From: JBHENW01 sp046261875
GTDB taxonomy: Bacteria > Acidobacteriota > Thermoanaerobaculia > UBA5066 > Gp7-AA6
Reading direction: 5' to 3'
Assembly: GCA_046261875.1 (NCBI GenBank)
Contig: JBHENW010000038.1
Coordinates: forward strand, 1 to 54,450
DNA: 54,450 nt
Shown: positions 24,657-34,375 of the stretch, in pieces
Numbering within the stretch: the first letter of the stretch is position 1
Layout of the letters: every line of letters begins with the position of its first letter
Program-made: the position numbers and the translations under genes
The notes under the pieces: model-generated
What the model saw: the letters and a program-made list of their open reading frames with translations, nothing else
Databases searched by the model: none
Told to the model about the DNA's origin: nothing

Positions 24657-25955
24657 ATGTTCCGTCGGCCTCGAACGATCGTCGTTTCTTTGGCGCTGTC
24701 TTTTCTGGGGGGCGTCGCGGAGGGCCAGTGGCGCCGCGCCGGCCTGGACGGGACCATCGTGACGGCGCTCGCGGTCGATCCCTCCAATGCCTCGACGATC
24801 TACGCCGGAACGTCCCAGGCGGGCCTCTGGAAGTCCGTCAACGGCGGCGCCACGTGGTCTGCCTCCGGCTCCGGATATACCGGGGACATCGTCACCGCCT
24901 TGCTGATCGATCCGTCGAGCCCGAACGTCCTCTACGTCGGATCGAACGTCGGCGTCTTCAAGAGCATCAACGCGGGCGCGACCTGGAACCTCAAGGTGGC
25001 GGGGCTGTCGGACAACCGCGTGCAGGCCCTGGCCCTGGACCCCTCCAGCCCCAACGTCCTGTACGTCTCCGTGCTGGGACCCAACGGGGGAATCCACCGG
25101 TCGGCCAACGGAGCGGAGGTCTGGACCCCGCGCGCGCTGCCGGTCCCCTCCGGAGCGGCCGCGGCGCTCGCCGTGCGCGGGGGCGACGTCTACGCCGGCT
25201 GGGCCAACGTCCTCTTCCGCAGCCAGAACGCCGGGTCGAGCTGGACGATCCCGTTTCCCGACGTCCTGACCGGATCCATCGCGGCGATCGCGGCGCCGTC
25301 CGGGGAGACCGACGTCGTCGTCGGCTTATCGCAGCGCGGGATCTATCGGACGGTCTCCACTCCGTCGCCCGACTGGGTGCGCGCCGCCGGCCTCACGTCG
25401 TTGCGCATCGCCGTCCTCGCGGTCCGTCCCGGCGACCAGCAGACGATCTTCGCCGGCGGGAGCGGTGGCGGGGTCTTCCGGAGCTCCGATGGCGGCCGGT
25501 CCTGGACGCGGGTCTCCACGGGGCTCTCCAATACGGACGTCGCCGCCCTCGCGTTCGATTCTTCCGGCGGCCGACTCTACGCCGCGACGGCCGACGGCGT
25601 CTTCGTGCTCGACCTCGCGCAGTGCGGGTCCCCCTCCGCGCTGTGCCTGACGGCGGCGCGGTTCCGGGTCGAGGTCGCGTGGCGGGTGGCTTCGCAGGGG
25701 CGAACCGGCGTCGGAACGGCCGTGCCCATCGCCGACGACACGGGAGCTTTCTGGTTTTTCGATTCCGCGAACCTGGAGCTGATGATCAAGGTCCTCGATG
25801 CCCGCCCGATCAACGGCCGTTTCTGGGTCTTCTTCGGGGCGCTTTCGGACATCGAGTACACCGTGACGGTGACAGACCTCGTGACGGGGGCCGTGAAGAG
25901 GTACGACAACCCGCAGGGCCGCCTGGCGAGCGTCGCCGACACGAGCGCCTTCTAG
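24657..25955 (+). CDS. Secreted BNR/sialidase-like beta-propeller protein with conserved C-terminal domain
   Basis: 432 residues from ATG 24657, preceded by GGAG; TTG 24612 in frame overlaps the upstream stop but gives a worse leader. Signal peptide: RTIVVSLALSFLGGVAEG. At least five Asp-box-like blades follow: LWKSVNGGATWS, VFKSINAGATWN, IHRSANGAEVWT, LFRSQNAGSSWT and VFRSSDGGRSWT. From about residue 335 a separate domain (CLTAARFRVEVAWR ... GAFWFFDSANLELMIKVLDA ... YTVTVTDLVTGAVKRY) recurs, to my knowledge, at the ends of exported proteins of Acidobacteriota. The role is unknown; it may bind glycans or surfaces. Confidence 0.82.
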   Translation: MFRRPRTIVVSLALSFLGGVAEGQWRRAGLDGTIVTALAVDPSNASTIYAGTSQAGLWKSVNGGATWSASGSGYTGDIVTALLIDPSSPNVLYVGSNVGVFKSINAGATWNLKVAGLSDNRVQALALDPSSPNVLYVSVLGPNGGIHRSANGAEVWTPRALPVPSGAAAALAVRGGDVYAGWANVLFRSQNAGSSWTIPFPDVLTGSIAAIAAPSGETDVVVGLSQRGIYRTVSTPSPDWVRAAGLTSLRIAVLAVRPGDQQTIFAGGSGGGVFRSSDGGRSWTRVSTGLSNTDVAALAFDSSGGRLYAATADGVFVLDLAQCGSPSALCLTAARFRVEVAWRVASQGRTGVGTAVPIADDTGAFWFFDSANLELMIKVLDARPINGRFWVFFGALSDIEYTVTVTDLVTGAVKRYDNPQGRLASVADTSAF

Positions 25956-26038
25956 AACGCCGCGCCTGCTAGCATCGGGGCGTGGAGGGCCAGGTCCTCA
26001 TCTCTTTCTCCTGCAGCTCGCCGTGGCCGTTCCCCTCT

Positions 26039-26962
26039 TCATCGTGGCGCCGGAGCCCCTGACGGAGGGCCCGACGCCTCCTTTCTTTCCGGCGCTCCAC
26101 GGCGCGCACGTGCTGCTCGCGACCCTGCTGCTGACGGCGAGCGCGTACCTTGCGACCCGCCGCCTGCCGCCGGACGCCGCGGCTGGCATCGCGGGCAGAC
26201 GTACATGACGCGCCCGGTGAGCGCGAACCGCCGGATGCGGCTGCCGCAGCGGCGGCAACGCTTCTGCTGATAGACGTAGAAGGCCTCCACCCCGGACCGC
26301 TTCTCGGCTGCATCGAGCTCCTCCGGCGCGACGGTCGCGGTGCGGCCCTCCCGCGCGCCGCGCCGCATGAGGTCCCGCAGGATCTTCCAGAGGCGCTCGG
26401 CGTCCTGCCGATCGAGCCTCGCGGCCGGGCGCAGAGGATGGATCCCGGCGAGAAAGAGCGCCTCGGCCCGGTAGATGTTGCCGACGCCGGCCGCGACGCG
26501 CTGGTCGAGGAGGGCGTCGCCGATCGATTTGCGGTTACTGACCAGGGCGCGAGCGAACGCGCCAGCACCGGAGGCCGGACCGAGAGGGTCCGGTCCCAGC
26601 CGGGCGAGGATGCGGCCGCGCTCCTCGGCCGTCACGAGCTCCGAGGTCGGAGGACCGATGAGGTCCCAGGTGACTTCGCGGGTGGAAAGGCGCATCCGCA
26701 CGGTCGGCCGCGGATCCCGATCGGCGACCCCGCGGCGGTAGAACCAGCCGAACATCCCGAGGTGCAGGTGCACGATGAGCCCGCCTTCCCAGTGATGGAA
26801 GAGGTGCTTGCCGCGCGCCTCGGCCCGCTGAAAGATCCGGCCGTCGAGCCGGCGCGCTTCCCGGACGAAGCGGCCCTGGGGAGAGGAGACGCGCACGCTC
26901 CGTCCGCCGAAATCGCGGGTGTGCTCCCGTGCGAACCTGTGGATCGAGTTTCCTTCCGGCAA
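26039..26962 (-). CDS. Fpg/Nei-family DNA glycosylase (Nei2-like)
   Basis: 307 residues. MPEGN supplies the catalytic Pro2 and Glu3. The beta-sandwich GKHLFHHWEGGLIVHLHLGM has the usual lysine. The H2TH region is seen in AAGVGNIYRAEALFLAGIHP. A C-terminal zinc finger has CRRCGS ... MYVCPRC with four cysteines. This enzyme excises oxidised bases and cleaves the strand. The Ala/Arg-rich 40-residue tail after the finger is unusual and may be a late-stop extension rather than a functional part. It lies downstream of the alpha/beta hydrolase gene. Confidence 0.92.
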   Translation of the reverse strand: MPEGNSIHRFAREHTRDFGGRSVRVSSPQGRFVREARRLDGRIFQRAEARGKHLFHHWEGGLIVHLHLGMFGWFYRRGVADRDPRPTVRMRLSTREVTWDLIGPPTSELVTAEERGRILARLGPDPLGPASGAGAFARALVSNRKSIGDALLDQRVAAGVGNIYRAEALFLAGIHPLRPAARLDRQDAERLWKILRDLMRRGAREGRTATVAPEELDAAEKRSGVEAFYVYQQKRCRRCGSRIRRFALTGRVMYVCPRCQPRRPAAGGGSQGTRSPSAAGSRAARARRGAPERKEASGPPSGAPAPR

Positions 26963-26991
26963 CGTCTCCTCGAAAAACGCCGCCGGTCACA

Positions 26992-27867
26992 CTACCGCAG
27001 GTGCATGCGGAGGAACTCGATCCACATCCGCAGGATCTCGCGCGAGCGCTCGTCGTCGTTGCGGTGCTCGAAACCGTGGAAACCCGTCGGGTGATTCACG
27101 AGCGTGAGCGGAGCGTTGCGCTCGAGCGCCGCGGCGGCGAACCCGTCGATCGACTCGTTGACGCCGGGGATCTCGTCGCGGCCGGCTCGGGCCACGAAGA
27201 GGGGATGGGTCAGGCCCGGGCCCGCGGTGAGCTGCTCGAGCGGTGAAAACCGGCGGATGACCTCCGGAGTCGTCCCGGCTTCCTGCGCGTTGACGTGCCC
27301 GGTGTCGAGGAACGCGTAGATCCCGGCCAGGGCGCGGACGCCCGCCGGACGCTGCCGCATTGCGACGCTCAACATCGGGCCGCCTCCGGAGAACGCCGTC
27401 ACGGCGATCCGGTCCGCGTCGATTCCGAGGCGGGCGGCGTTCGACCGGAGATAGCCGATCACCGCGAGCAGGTCGGCGGCGCCTTCCTCGTACTGCCGCT
27501 TCGGATAACGGAGGCGGTGGTTGAAAGGGACGGCGGCGAGGCCCGAGGCGGCGAGCAGCCGGCCGAGCGACGTGTAAATGCCCCAGGCTTTCGGATTCTC
27601 CGCGCCCCCGGCGACGAGGATGACGACCGGCGCCCGGGCGCCCGTTCGTCCCGCGGCGGGAAGGTACACGTCCGCGGCGAGGGGCGTTCCGTCCGGCCTG
27701 GAGTAGACGGCGTCGGCGACGATGCGCACCCGATCCATCCCCGGGACCTTGAGGACAGCGGTCGCCGTGGCGGGATCCGAGCGCGGGGGCGGGACGGGAG
27801 TCGGAACGGGGCTCTGAGACGGAGCCGAAGCGAGAGCGGCCAGGAGCACGAAAGCGGCGTTCGGCAT
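26992..27867 (-). CDS. Exported alpha/beta hydrolase (dienelactone-hydrolase-like)
   Basis: 291 residues with a short signal-like start (AFVLLAALASAPSQSP). Core: PVVILVAGGAENPKAWG (oxyanion region), the nucleophile elbow AFSGGGP (Ser with Ala instead of the first Gly), FVARAGRDEIPG (acid) and HPTGFHGFEHRND (catalytic His). This is an esterase/dienelactone-hydrolase-like protein; the substrate is unknown. Its GGAGGT ribosome site, five bases before ATG, is one arm of a perfect hairpin, so translation may be controlled. It lies 73 bases downstream of lon. Confidence 0.82.
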   Translation of the reverse strand: MPNAAFVLLAALASAPSQSPVPTPVPPPRSDPATATAVLKVPGMDRVRIVADAVYSRPDGTPLAADVYLPAAGRTGARAPVVILVAGGAENPKAWGIYTSLGRLLAASGLAAVPFNHRLRYPKRQYEEGAADLLAVIGYLRSNAARLGIDADRIAVTAFSGGGPMLSVAMRQRPAGVRALAGIYAFLDTGHVNAQEAGTTPEVIRRFSPLEQLTAGPGLTHPLFVARAGRDEIPGVNESIDGFAAAALERNAPLTLVNHPTGFHGFEHRNDDERSREILRMWIEFLRMHLR

Positions 27868-27872
27868 GGCAG

Positions 27873-27895
27873 ACCTCCAGTCAGCGACTGGAGGT
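27873..27895 (-). promoter_or_regulatory. Hairpin sequestering the Shine-Dalgarno of the hydrolase gene
   Basis: On the minus strand ACCTCCAGTC, loop GCT, GACTGGAGGT: ten perfect pairs. The 3' arm holds GGAGGT, and CTGCC then ATG follow immediately. A folded transcript would hide the ribosome site. No T-run follows, so it is not a typical lon terminator. Possible uses are an RNA thermometer-like switch or coupling to ribosomes finishing lon. Confidence 0.6.
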
Positions 27896-27940
27896 TTAAA
27901 CGGAGATTTCGAGGCGAGGTTTAGAGAGGACGCGGGAGCC

Positions 27941-30424
<2,484 letters not shown>

Positions 30425-30650
30425 CCAAACACCTCTTCAACCGGGCCGCCGCGCCACTCGGGCGAGACGGGCCTCGGGGGAATTACGATCCTGGCGGGGA
30501 CTCCGGTTCACGCCGCCCGCCGCGGCTCGAAAGTGGCCGGTCGGTTGTCGGGTGGTTGATTCCGCTCGGAGGCCCGCATCTCTCAAACAACCGGCTATTC
30601 CGTCGAATTTCGTCCGGGCGGGAGCCGTGGCAATCTATCGACGCTTTCCC

Positions 30651-31310
30651 ATGCAGGATCCCGTCGAGCCGTCCCGGCGTCCGCTCAAGACGCGCCAGCG
30701 CCGCTGGGCCCGCGAGCTGGCCGCCAGGCTCGCCCGCCGCGGCGTCGCCCCGGACACGGTCTCGATCGCCAGCGTCCTCTTCGCGGCGCTGGCCGGGCTC
30801 GCCTTCTCCCTCTCCGTCGAGGGCGACGGCGGGACGTGCGTTCTCTGCCTCCTCGCGGCGGCGGCCGGCATCCAGCTCCGACTGCTCTGCAACATGGTCG
30901 ACGGCCTGATCGCCGTGGAGGGGGGCCGCGCGAGTCCCGCGGGAGAGGTCTACAACGACCTGCCCGACCGGATCGCTGACGCGTTCGTCTTCGTCGGAGC
31001 GGGGATCGCGCTGCGCCGCATCCCCGGGGGCGTCACGCTGGGGTGGCTCGCCGCGTTGCTCGCCTTCCTGACCGCCTACGTGCGGGTCCTCGGGGGGTCC
31101 CTCGGCCTGCAGCAGAGTTTCGCCGGCCCCATGGCGAAGCAGCACCGGATGTTCGTGATGACCGTCGCCTGCGTCACCGCCGCCGTCGAAGCGGCGGTCA
31201 GCCGGTCCCCGCGCACCCTCTACGCGGCGCTCGTCCTCGTCGTCGCCGGCTCCGCGTACACGGCGGCCGCCCGCACGCGCGCGATCGTGCGCGACCTGCG
31301 CCGCCGGTGA
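30651..31310 (+). CDS. CDP-alcohol phosphatidyltransferase-family membrane protein
   Basis: 219 residues from ATG 30651. About five hydrophobic helices. The signature D-x2-D-G-x2-A-R...G-x3-D-x3-D is recognisable but altered: LLCNMVDGLIAVEGG has Asn for the first Asp and Val after Ala, while GEVYNDLPDRIAD keeps the G-x3-D-x3-D end. The family transfers phosphatidyl groups from CDP-diacylglycerol to alcohols. The acceptor is unknown, and the altered residues may change catalysis. It is the first gene of an overlapping operon with PlsC and CdsA, which supplies the CDP-lipid. Confidence 0.85.
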   Translation: MQDPVEPSRRPLKTRQRRWARELAARLARRGVAPDTVSIASVLFAALAGLAFSLSVEGDGGTCVLCLLAAAAGIQLRLLCNMVDGLIAVEGGRASPAGEVYNDLPDRIADAFVFVGAGIALRRIPGGVTLGWLAALLAFLTAYVRVLGGSLGLQQSFAGPMAKQHRMFVMTVACVTAAVEAAVSRSPRTLYAALVLVVAGSAYTAAARTRAIVRDLRRR

Positions 31311-31940
31311 TCCGCGCGCTGTTCGCCGGCATCGCCCGTTTCGTCAGCGGGGCGTCGGTCTTCTGGCAGGATGGCCGTCCCGGACCGGGGCAGCGGGTGT
31401 ACTTCGCCAACCACACGAGCCACCTCGATTTCGTCGTCCTCTGGTCTTCGCTGCCGCCGGAGATCCGCGCGGTGACCCGCCCGGTCGCCGCCCGGGACTA
31501 CTGGGAAAAGGGCGCGGTCCGCCGGTACCTCGCCCGGGAAGTCTTCCGCGCCGTCCTCGTGGACCGCATGGGGCGGGAGCCCGGCGCCGAAGGCGAGGGC
31601 CGGGTCGCGGCGGCGAGCGGCACGACCAAGAGGCTTCTGGAGGAGATGGGAAACCGGTACTCGCTCATCGTTTTTCCGGAGGGGACGCGCGGCTCGGGCG
31701 ACGGGGTAGCCCCGTTTCAAGAGCGGCCTCTACCACCTGTGCCGAGCGCGTCCCGACCTCGACGCGGTGCCCGTGTATCTGGAGAACCTGAACCGCATCC
31801 TCCCCAAGGGCGAAGCGCTTCCGGTCCCGATGCTCTCGCGGGCGATCTTCGGCCGGCCGATCCGGTGCGCGCCGGACGAGTCCAAGCCGGCGTTTCTGGA
31901 GCGGGCGCGCGCCGCGGTCGTCGCGCTCGGGGAGCTGTGA
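31307..31940 (+). CDS. 1-acyl-glycerol-3-phosphate acyltransferase, PlsC-like (one frameshift)
   Basis: About 210 residues if one base is removed. GTG 31307 overlaps the preceding stop as GTGA. The acyltransferase motifs NHTSHLDF (His-x4-Asp) and FPEGTRGSGDG are present. In the CCCC at 31710-31713 an extra C shifts the frame; dropping it gives ARFKSGLYHL and a normal ending LGEL at a TGA that overlaps the cdsA-like start as GTGA. As written, the frame instead runs straight into CdsA as one 527-codon fusion. It makes phosphatidate from lysophosphatidate at the membrane. The exact junctions favour a sequencing indel. Confidence 0.78.
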
Positions 31941-32887
31941 AGCTCTTCGCCGACCGGGACCTTGTTTTCCTGATCGGGGGCGTCCTCGCGCTGCTCGTCG
32001 TCGCTTCGGTCGTGGGTGTCATCCTGGGCCGCCGCGCGCGCAGCGAGTCGGCGCGCGAGACCGCGGCCAACCTCAACGCGAGGATCCGGGCCTGGTGGGT
32101 GATGGTCGGCATCTTCACCCTCGCCGTGTGGGCCGGGCCGATCGCGTCCGTCGCGCTCTTCACGATCATGTCGTTTCTGGCGCTGCGCGAGTTCGTGACC
32201 CTGGCGCCGACCCGCCGCGAGGACCACCGGACGCTCTTCTGGAGCTTCTTCCTGATCACGCCGCTCCAATACGCGCTCATCGCATACCGCTGGTACGGCC
32301 TCTTCTCGATCATGATCCCGGTGTACGGCTTCATCTTCATCGCCCTGAGCAACGTGGTCGCCCGCAAGACGGAGCGGTTCCTCGAGCGCACGGCGATCAT
32401 CCAGTGGGGCCTCATGGTTTGCGTTTATTGCGTCAGCCATGCCCCCGCGCTGCTGACGCTCGAGATCCCGGGCTATCGCGGCAATCGCGTCAGGCTCCTC
32501 GTCTTCCTCGTGCTCGTCGTCCAGATCTCCGACGTGCTCCAGTACGCCTTCGGGAAGCTCTTCGGGAAGCATCGGATCGCGCCGGAGGTTTCGCCCAACA
32601 AGACCTGGGAGGGGTTCATCGGCGGAGCCCTCGCGGCGACCCTGCTCGGAACGGCGATCTGGCAGGTGACGCCCTTCACGCCAGCGCAGGCCGCCGCGAT
32701 GGCCTTCGCGATCACGCTCGCCGGCTTCGCCGGGGGGCTGGTCATGTCGGCCATCAAGCGGGACCGGGGCGCCAAGGACTACGGGGCGCTGATCCAGGGG
32801 CACGGCGGGATGCTCGACCGGATCGACTCGCTCTGCTTCGCCGCTCCGGTCTTCTTTCACCTGACGCGGTTCTTCTTCACTCCGTGA
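31937..32887 (+). CDS. cdsA: Phosphatidate cytidylyltransferase
   Basis: 316 residues from GTG 31937. About eight hydrophobic helices and the CdsA signature: SPNKTWEGFIGG, then SAIKRDRGAKDYG and GHGGMLDRIDSL with the acidic residues that bind Mg and CTP. It converts phosphatidate and CTP to CDP-diacylglycerol, the substrate of the phosphatidyltransferase encoded two genes upstream. Length is slightly above the typical 270 because of the N-terminal helix VFLIGGVLALLVVASVVGVI. Confidence 0.92.
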   Translation: MKLFADRDLVFLIGGVLALLVVASVVGVILGRRARSESARETAANLNARIRAWWVMVGIFTLAVWAGPIASVALFTIMSFLALREFVTLAPTRREDHRTLFWSFFLITPLQYALIAYRWYGLFSIMIPVYGFIFIALSNVVARKTERFLERTAIIQWGLMVCVYCVSHAPALLTLEIPGYRGNRVRLLVFLVLVVQISDVLQYAFGKLFGKHRIAPEVSPNKTWEGFIGGALAATLLGTAIWQVTPFTPAQAAAMAFAITLAGFAGGLVMSAIKRDRGAKDYGALIQGHGGMLDRIDSLCFAAPVFFHLTRFFFTP

Positions 32888-32893
32888 GGGGTC

Positions 32894-33343
32894 TCAGTCC
32901 CCCTCGGACTCGGCGAGCATCTCCAGATCGCTCAGATCCCGTGGGCGGCCGACCGCGCGCTTGTTCCGGATGAAGTCCTCTTTGCCGAGCACCGGAATGC
33001 GCAGACCCCCCGCTTCGATCGTCATCCGGTTTCTCCAGGCGTCGTCGAACGCGACGCCCGAGATGGAAGTCAGGATATCGATTCGATTGGGCGGCTGACC
33101 GATCTGAAAGACGGTCCCGGAGGAGGCCAGATCTCCGGCGGTCAGGTCGAAAAGGGGAGCTCCGAACCGCTCGAGCGCCCGAAGGACCCGGCCGGCGTTC
33201 TCCGCGCTCGCGCGGACCCAGAGGTCCAGGTCGCCGGTCGCGCGCGGGACTCCATGCGCCGCCATAGCGTGCGCGCCCACGACGAGGAACTCAACGCACG
33301 CCTCGGAGAGTGCGGACAACATCTCGACGAAGTCGCGGTTCAT
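32894..33343 (-). CDS. Nucleotidyltransferase-fold protein (DUF6036-like)
   Basis: 149 residues. The minimal nucleotidyltransferase core is seen as FLVVGAHAMAAHGVPRATGD followed by LDLWV, with the metal-binding Asp-Leu-Asp and a downstream IDILT Asp strand. Such stand-alone proteins resemble AbiEii/MenT and DUF6036 toxins or modifiers. It overlaps the end of the small upstream gene by 53 bases, as toxin-antitoxin-like pairs often do. Its target (tRNA, protein or nucleotide) is unknown. Confidence 0.82.
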   Translation of the reverse strand: MNRDFVEMLSALSEACVEFLVVGAHAMAAHGVPRATGDLDLWVRASAENAGRVLRALERFGAPLFDLTAGDLASSGTVFQIGQPPNRIDILTSISGVAFDDAWRNRMTIEAGGLRIPVLGKEDFIRNKRAVGRPRDLSDLEMLAESEGD

Positions 33344-33491
33344 CCAGTCGGCCCTCCTTGAACATCCAGGCTTGGAGGGTGAGCTGCCACACCATATCCA
33401 CCCGTTGCCCCGGGGTCAGGTGCTTCACATCCTCACCGGTTCTTTCCTCGCCGAGCCGACGTCGGAGAAAACGATAAAAGGAGCGATTCAC
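33291..33491 (-). CDS. Small partner protein of the nucleotidyltransferase
   Basis: 66 residues from GTG 33491 (VNRSFYRFLRRRLGEE) or about 45 from GTG 33428 (VKHLTPGQRVDMVWQL). The core LTPGQRVDMVWQLTLQAWMF and the Arg-rich end RLRRDVVRTLRG resemble small proteins commonly encoded before stand-alone nucleotidyltransferases. GTG 33491 overlaps the stop of the upstream SRPBCC-like gene as GTGA. Its 3' end overlaps the nucleotidyltransferase start by 53 bases. A role as cognate regulator or antitoxin is inferred. Confidence 0.55.
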   Translation of the reverse strand: MNRSFYRFLRRRLGEERTGEDVKHLTPGQRVDMVWQLTLQAWMFKEGRLDEPRLRRDVVRTLRGVR

Positions 33492-34282
33492 CGACCAATT
33501 ATATGGCGCACGCACGGGTCGAAGGCCATTGATCGCGCTGCTTCCGCCCGGCGTTGGATTGCCCGAAGCCATCCGTAGCGGATGATCGAGCTGCCCGGGT
33601 AGATCAGCCGCCAGTACGCCGCGAAACGGCGGCGGGTGGCCGGCGAGGGCGCCGCGATGCGCGTCTCGGTCGTGACGCGCGACCATCCCTCCCCCTCGTC
33701 CGTGACCGCGAAGTTCATGACGGCCCGCGCGACCGCCGGATCGGAAAGAGCCAGAAACTCCTCGGGGCTCGCGACGCGCACGGAGGTGCCCGAAGCCTTC
33801 CAGAATTGACCCGCCGTTCCCAGGACGATCTCCTCCGGGGGCTCGTCCGCCAGGTAGAGGAACGACGAGCCGGTGGCGATGTCCAGGATCGGCTGGCTGG
33901 GAGGCGGCCGTCGCGCGCCCAGCCCGAGAATGCGAGCCGGGAGAGTGCGGATGCGCATGAGGTTTCCCAGCGACCGGACTTCCGGCGGCGTCACCTCGCG
34001 GATCGCCCGAAAGACCTCGTCCCGCCCAGCGCGGATCCGGATCTCGTGGTGCTCGTAGAAGTGAAAGACCGGCATGAAGCGGTCGATCCGAAGCGACCCC
34101 CCGGAGTGCCTTTCCCGCGCCGGCCACAGAGCGGTCGCGGCCGCGCAGGCCACGCCGACCACCAGGAGGACGGCGCCGGCCCGGCGGGGCCGCAGGCGCA
34201 GGAACCGGAGCGGGCGGATCAGGCAAACCAGCCCGAGAAATACAGCCAGCAGGGCGGCCCAGAGGATCAGGGAAGCGAGCAC
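33488..34282 (-). CDS. Membrane-anchored SRPBCC-like protein
   Basis: 264 residues from GTG 34282; the open frame extends upstream to 34696 but that part is Arg/Ser-rich and antisense to the peptidase remnant. Two N-terminal helices (VLASLILWAALLAVFLGLVC and AGAVLLVVGVACAAATAL) precede a soluble domain with RIRAGRDEVFRAIREVTP, DEGEGWSRVTTETRIAAPSP and WRLIYPGSSIIRYGWLRAIQ. The second part is the C-terminal helix pattern of SRPBCC/DUF2867-like proteins. Function is unknown. It is divergent from the M3 remnant. Confidence 0.72.
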   Translation of the reverse strand: MLASLILWAALLAVFLGLVCLIRPLRFLRLRPRRAGAVLLVVGVACAAATALWPARERHSGGSLRIDRFMPVFHFYEHHEIRIRAGRDEVFRAIREVTPPEVRSLGNLMRIRTLPARILGLGARRPPPSQPILDIATGSSFLYLADEPPEEIVLGTAGQFWKASGTSVRVASPEEFLALSDPAVARAVMNFAVTDEGEGWSRVTTETRIAAPSPATRRRFAAYWRLIYPGSSIIRYGWLRAIQRRAEAARSMAFDPCVRHIIGR

Positions 34283-34375
34283 CGTTTTCGGGATTATCCG
34301 AAAACCCGGAAGCCGTCGGGCCGTAAGACTGTCGAATCGTCGTCGTGCGTGAAGCGCCGAAGTGGAGGCAAAACG

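Noticed and set aside
31043..31306. Start of the PlsC-CdsA frame within the phosphatidyltransferase gene
   Set aside because: This segment is a shadow of the phosphatidyltransferase frame; real PlsC homology begins at GTG 31307.
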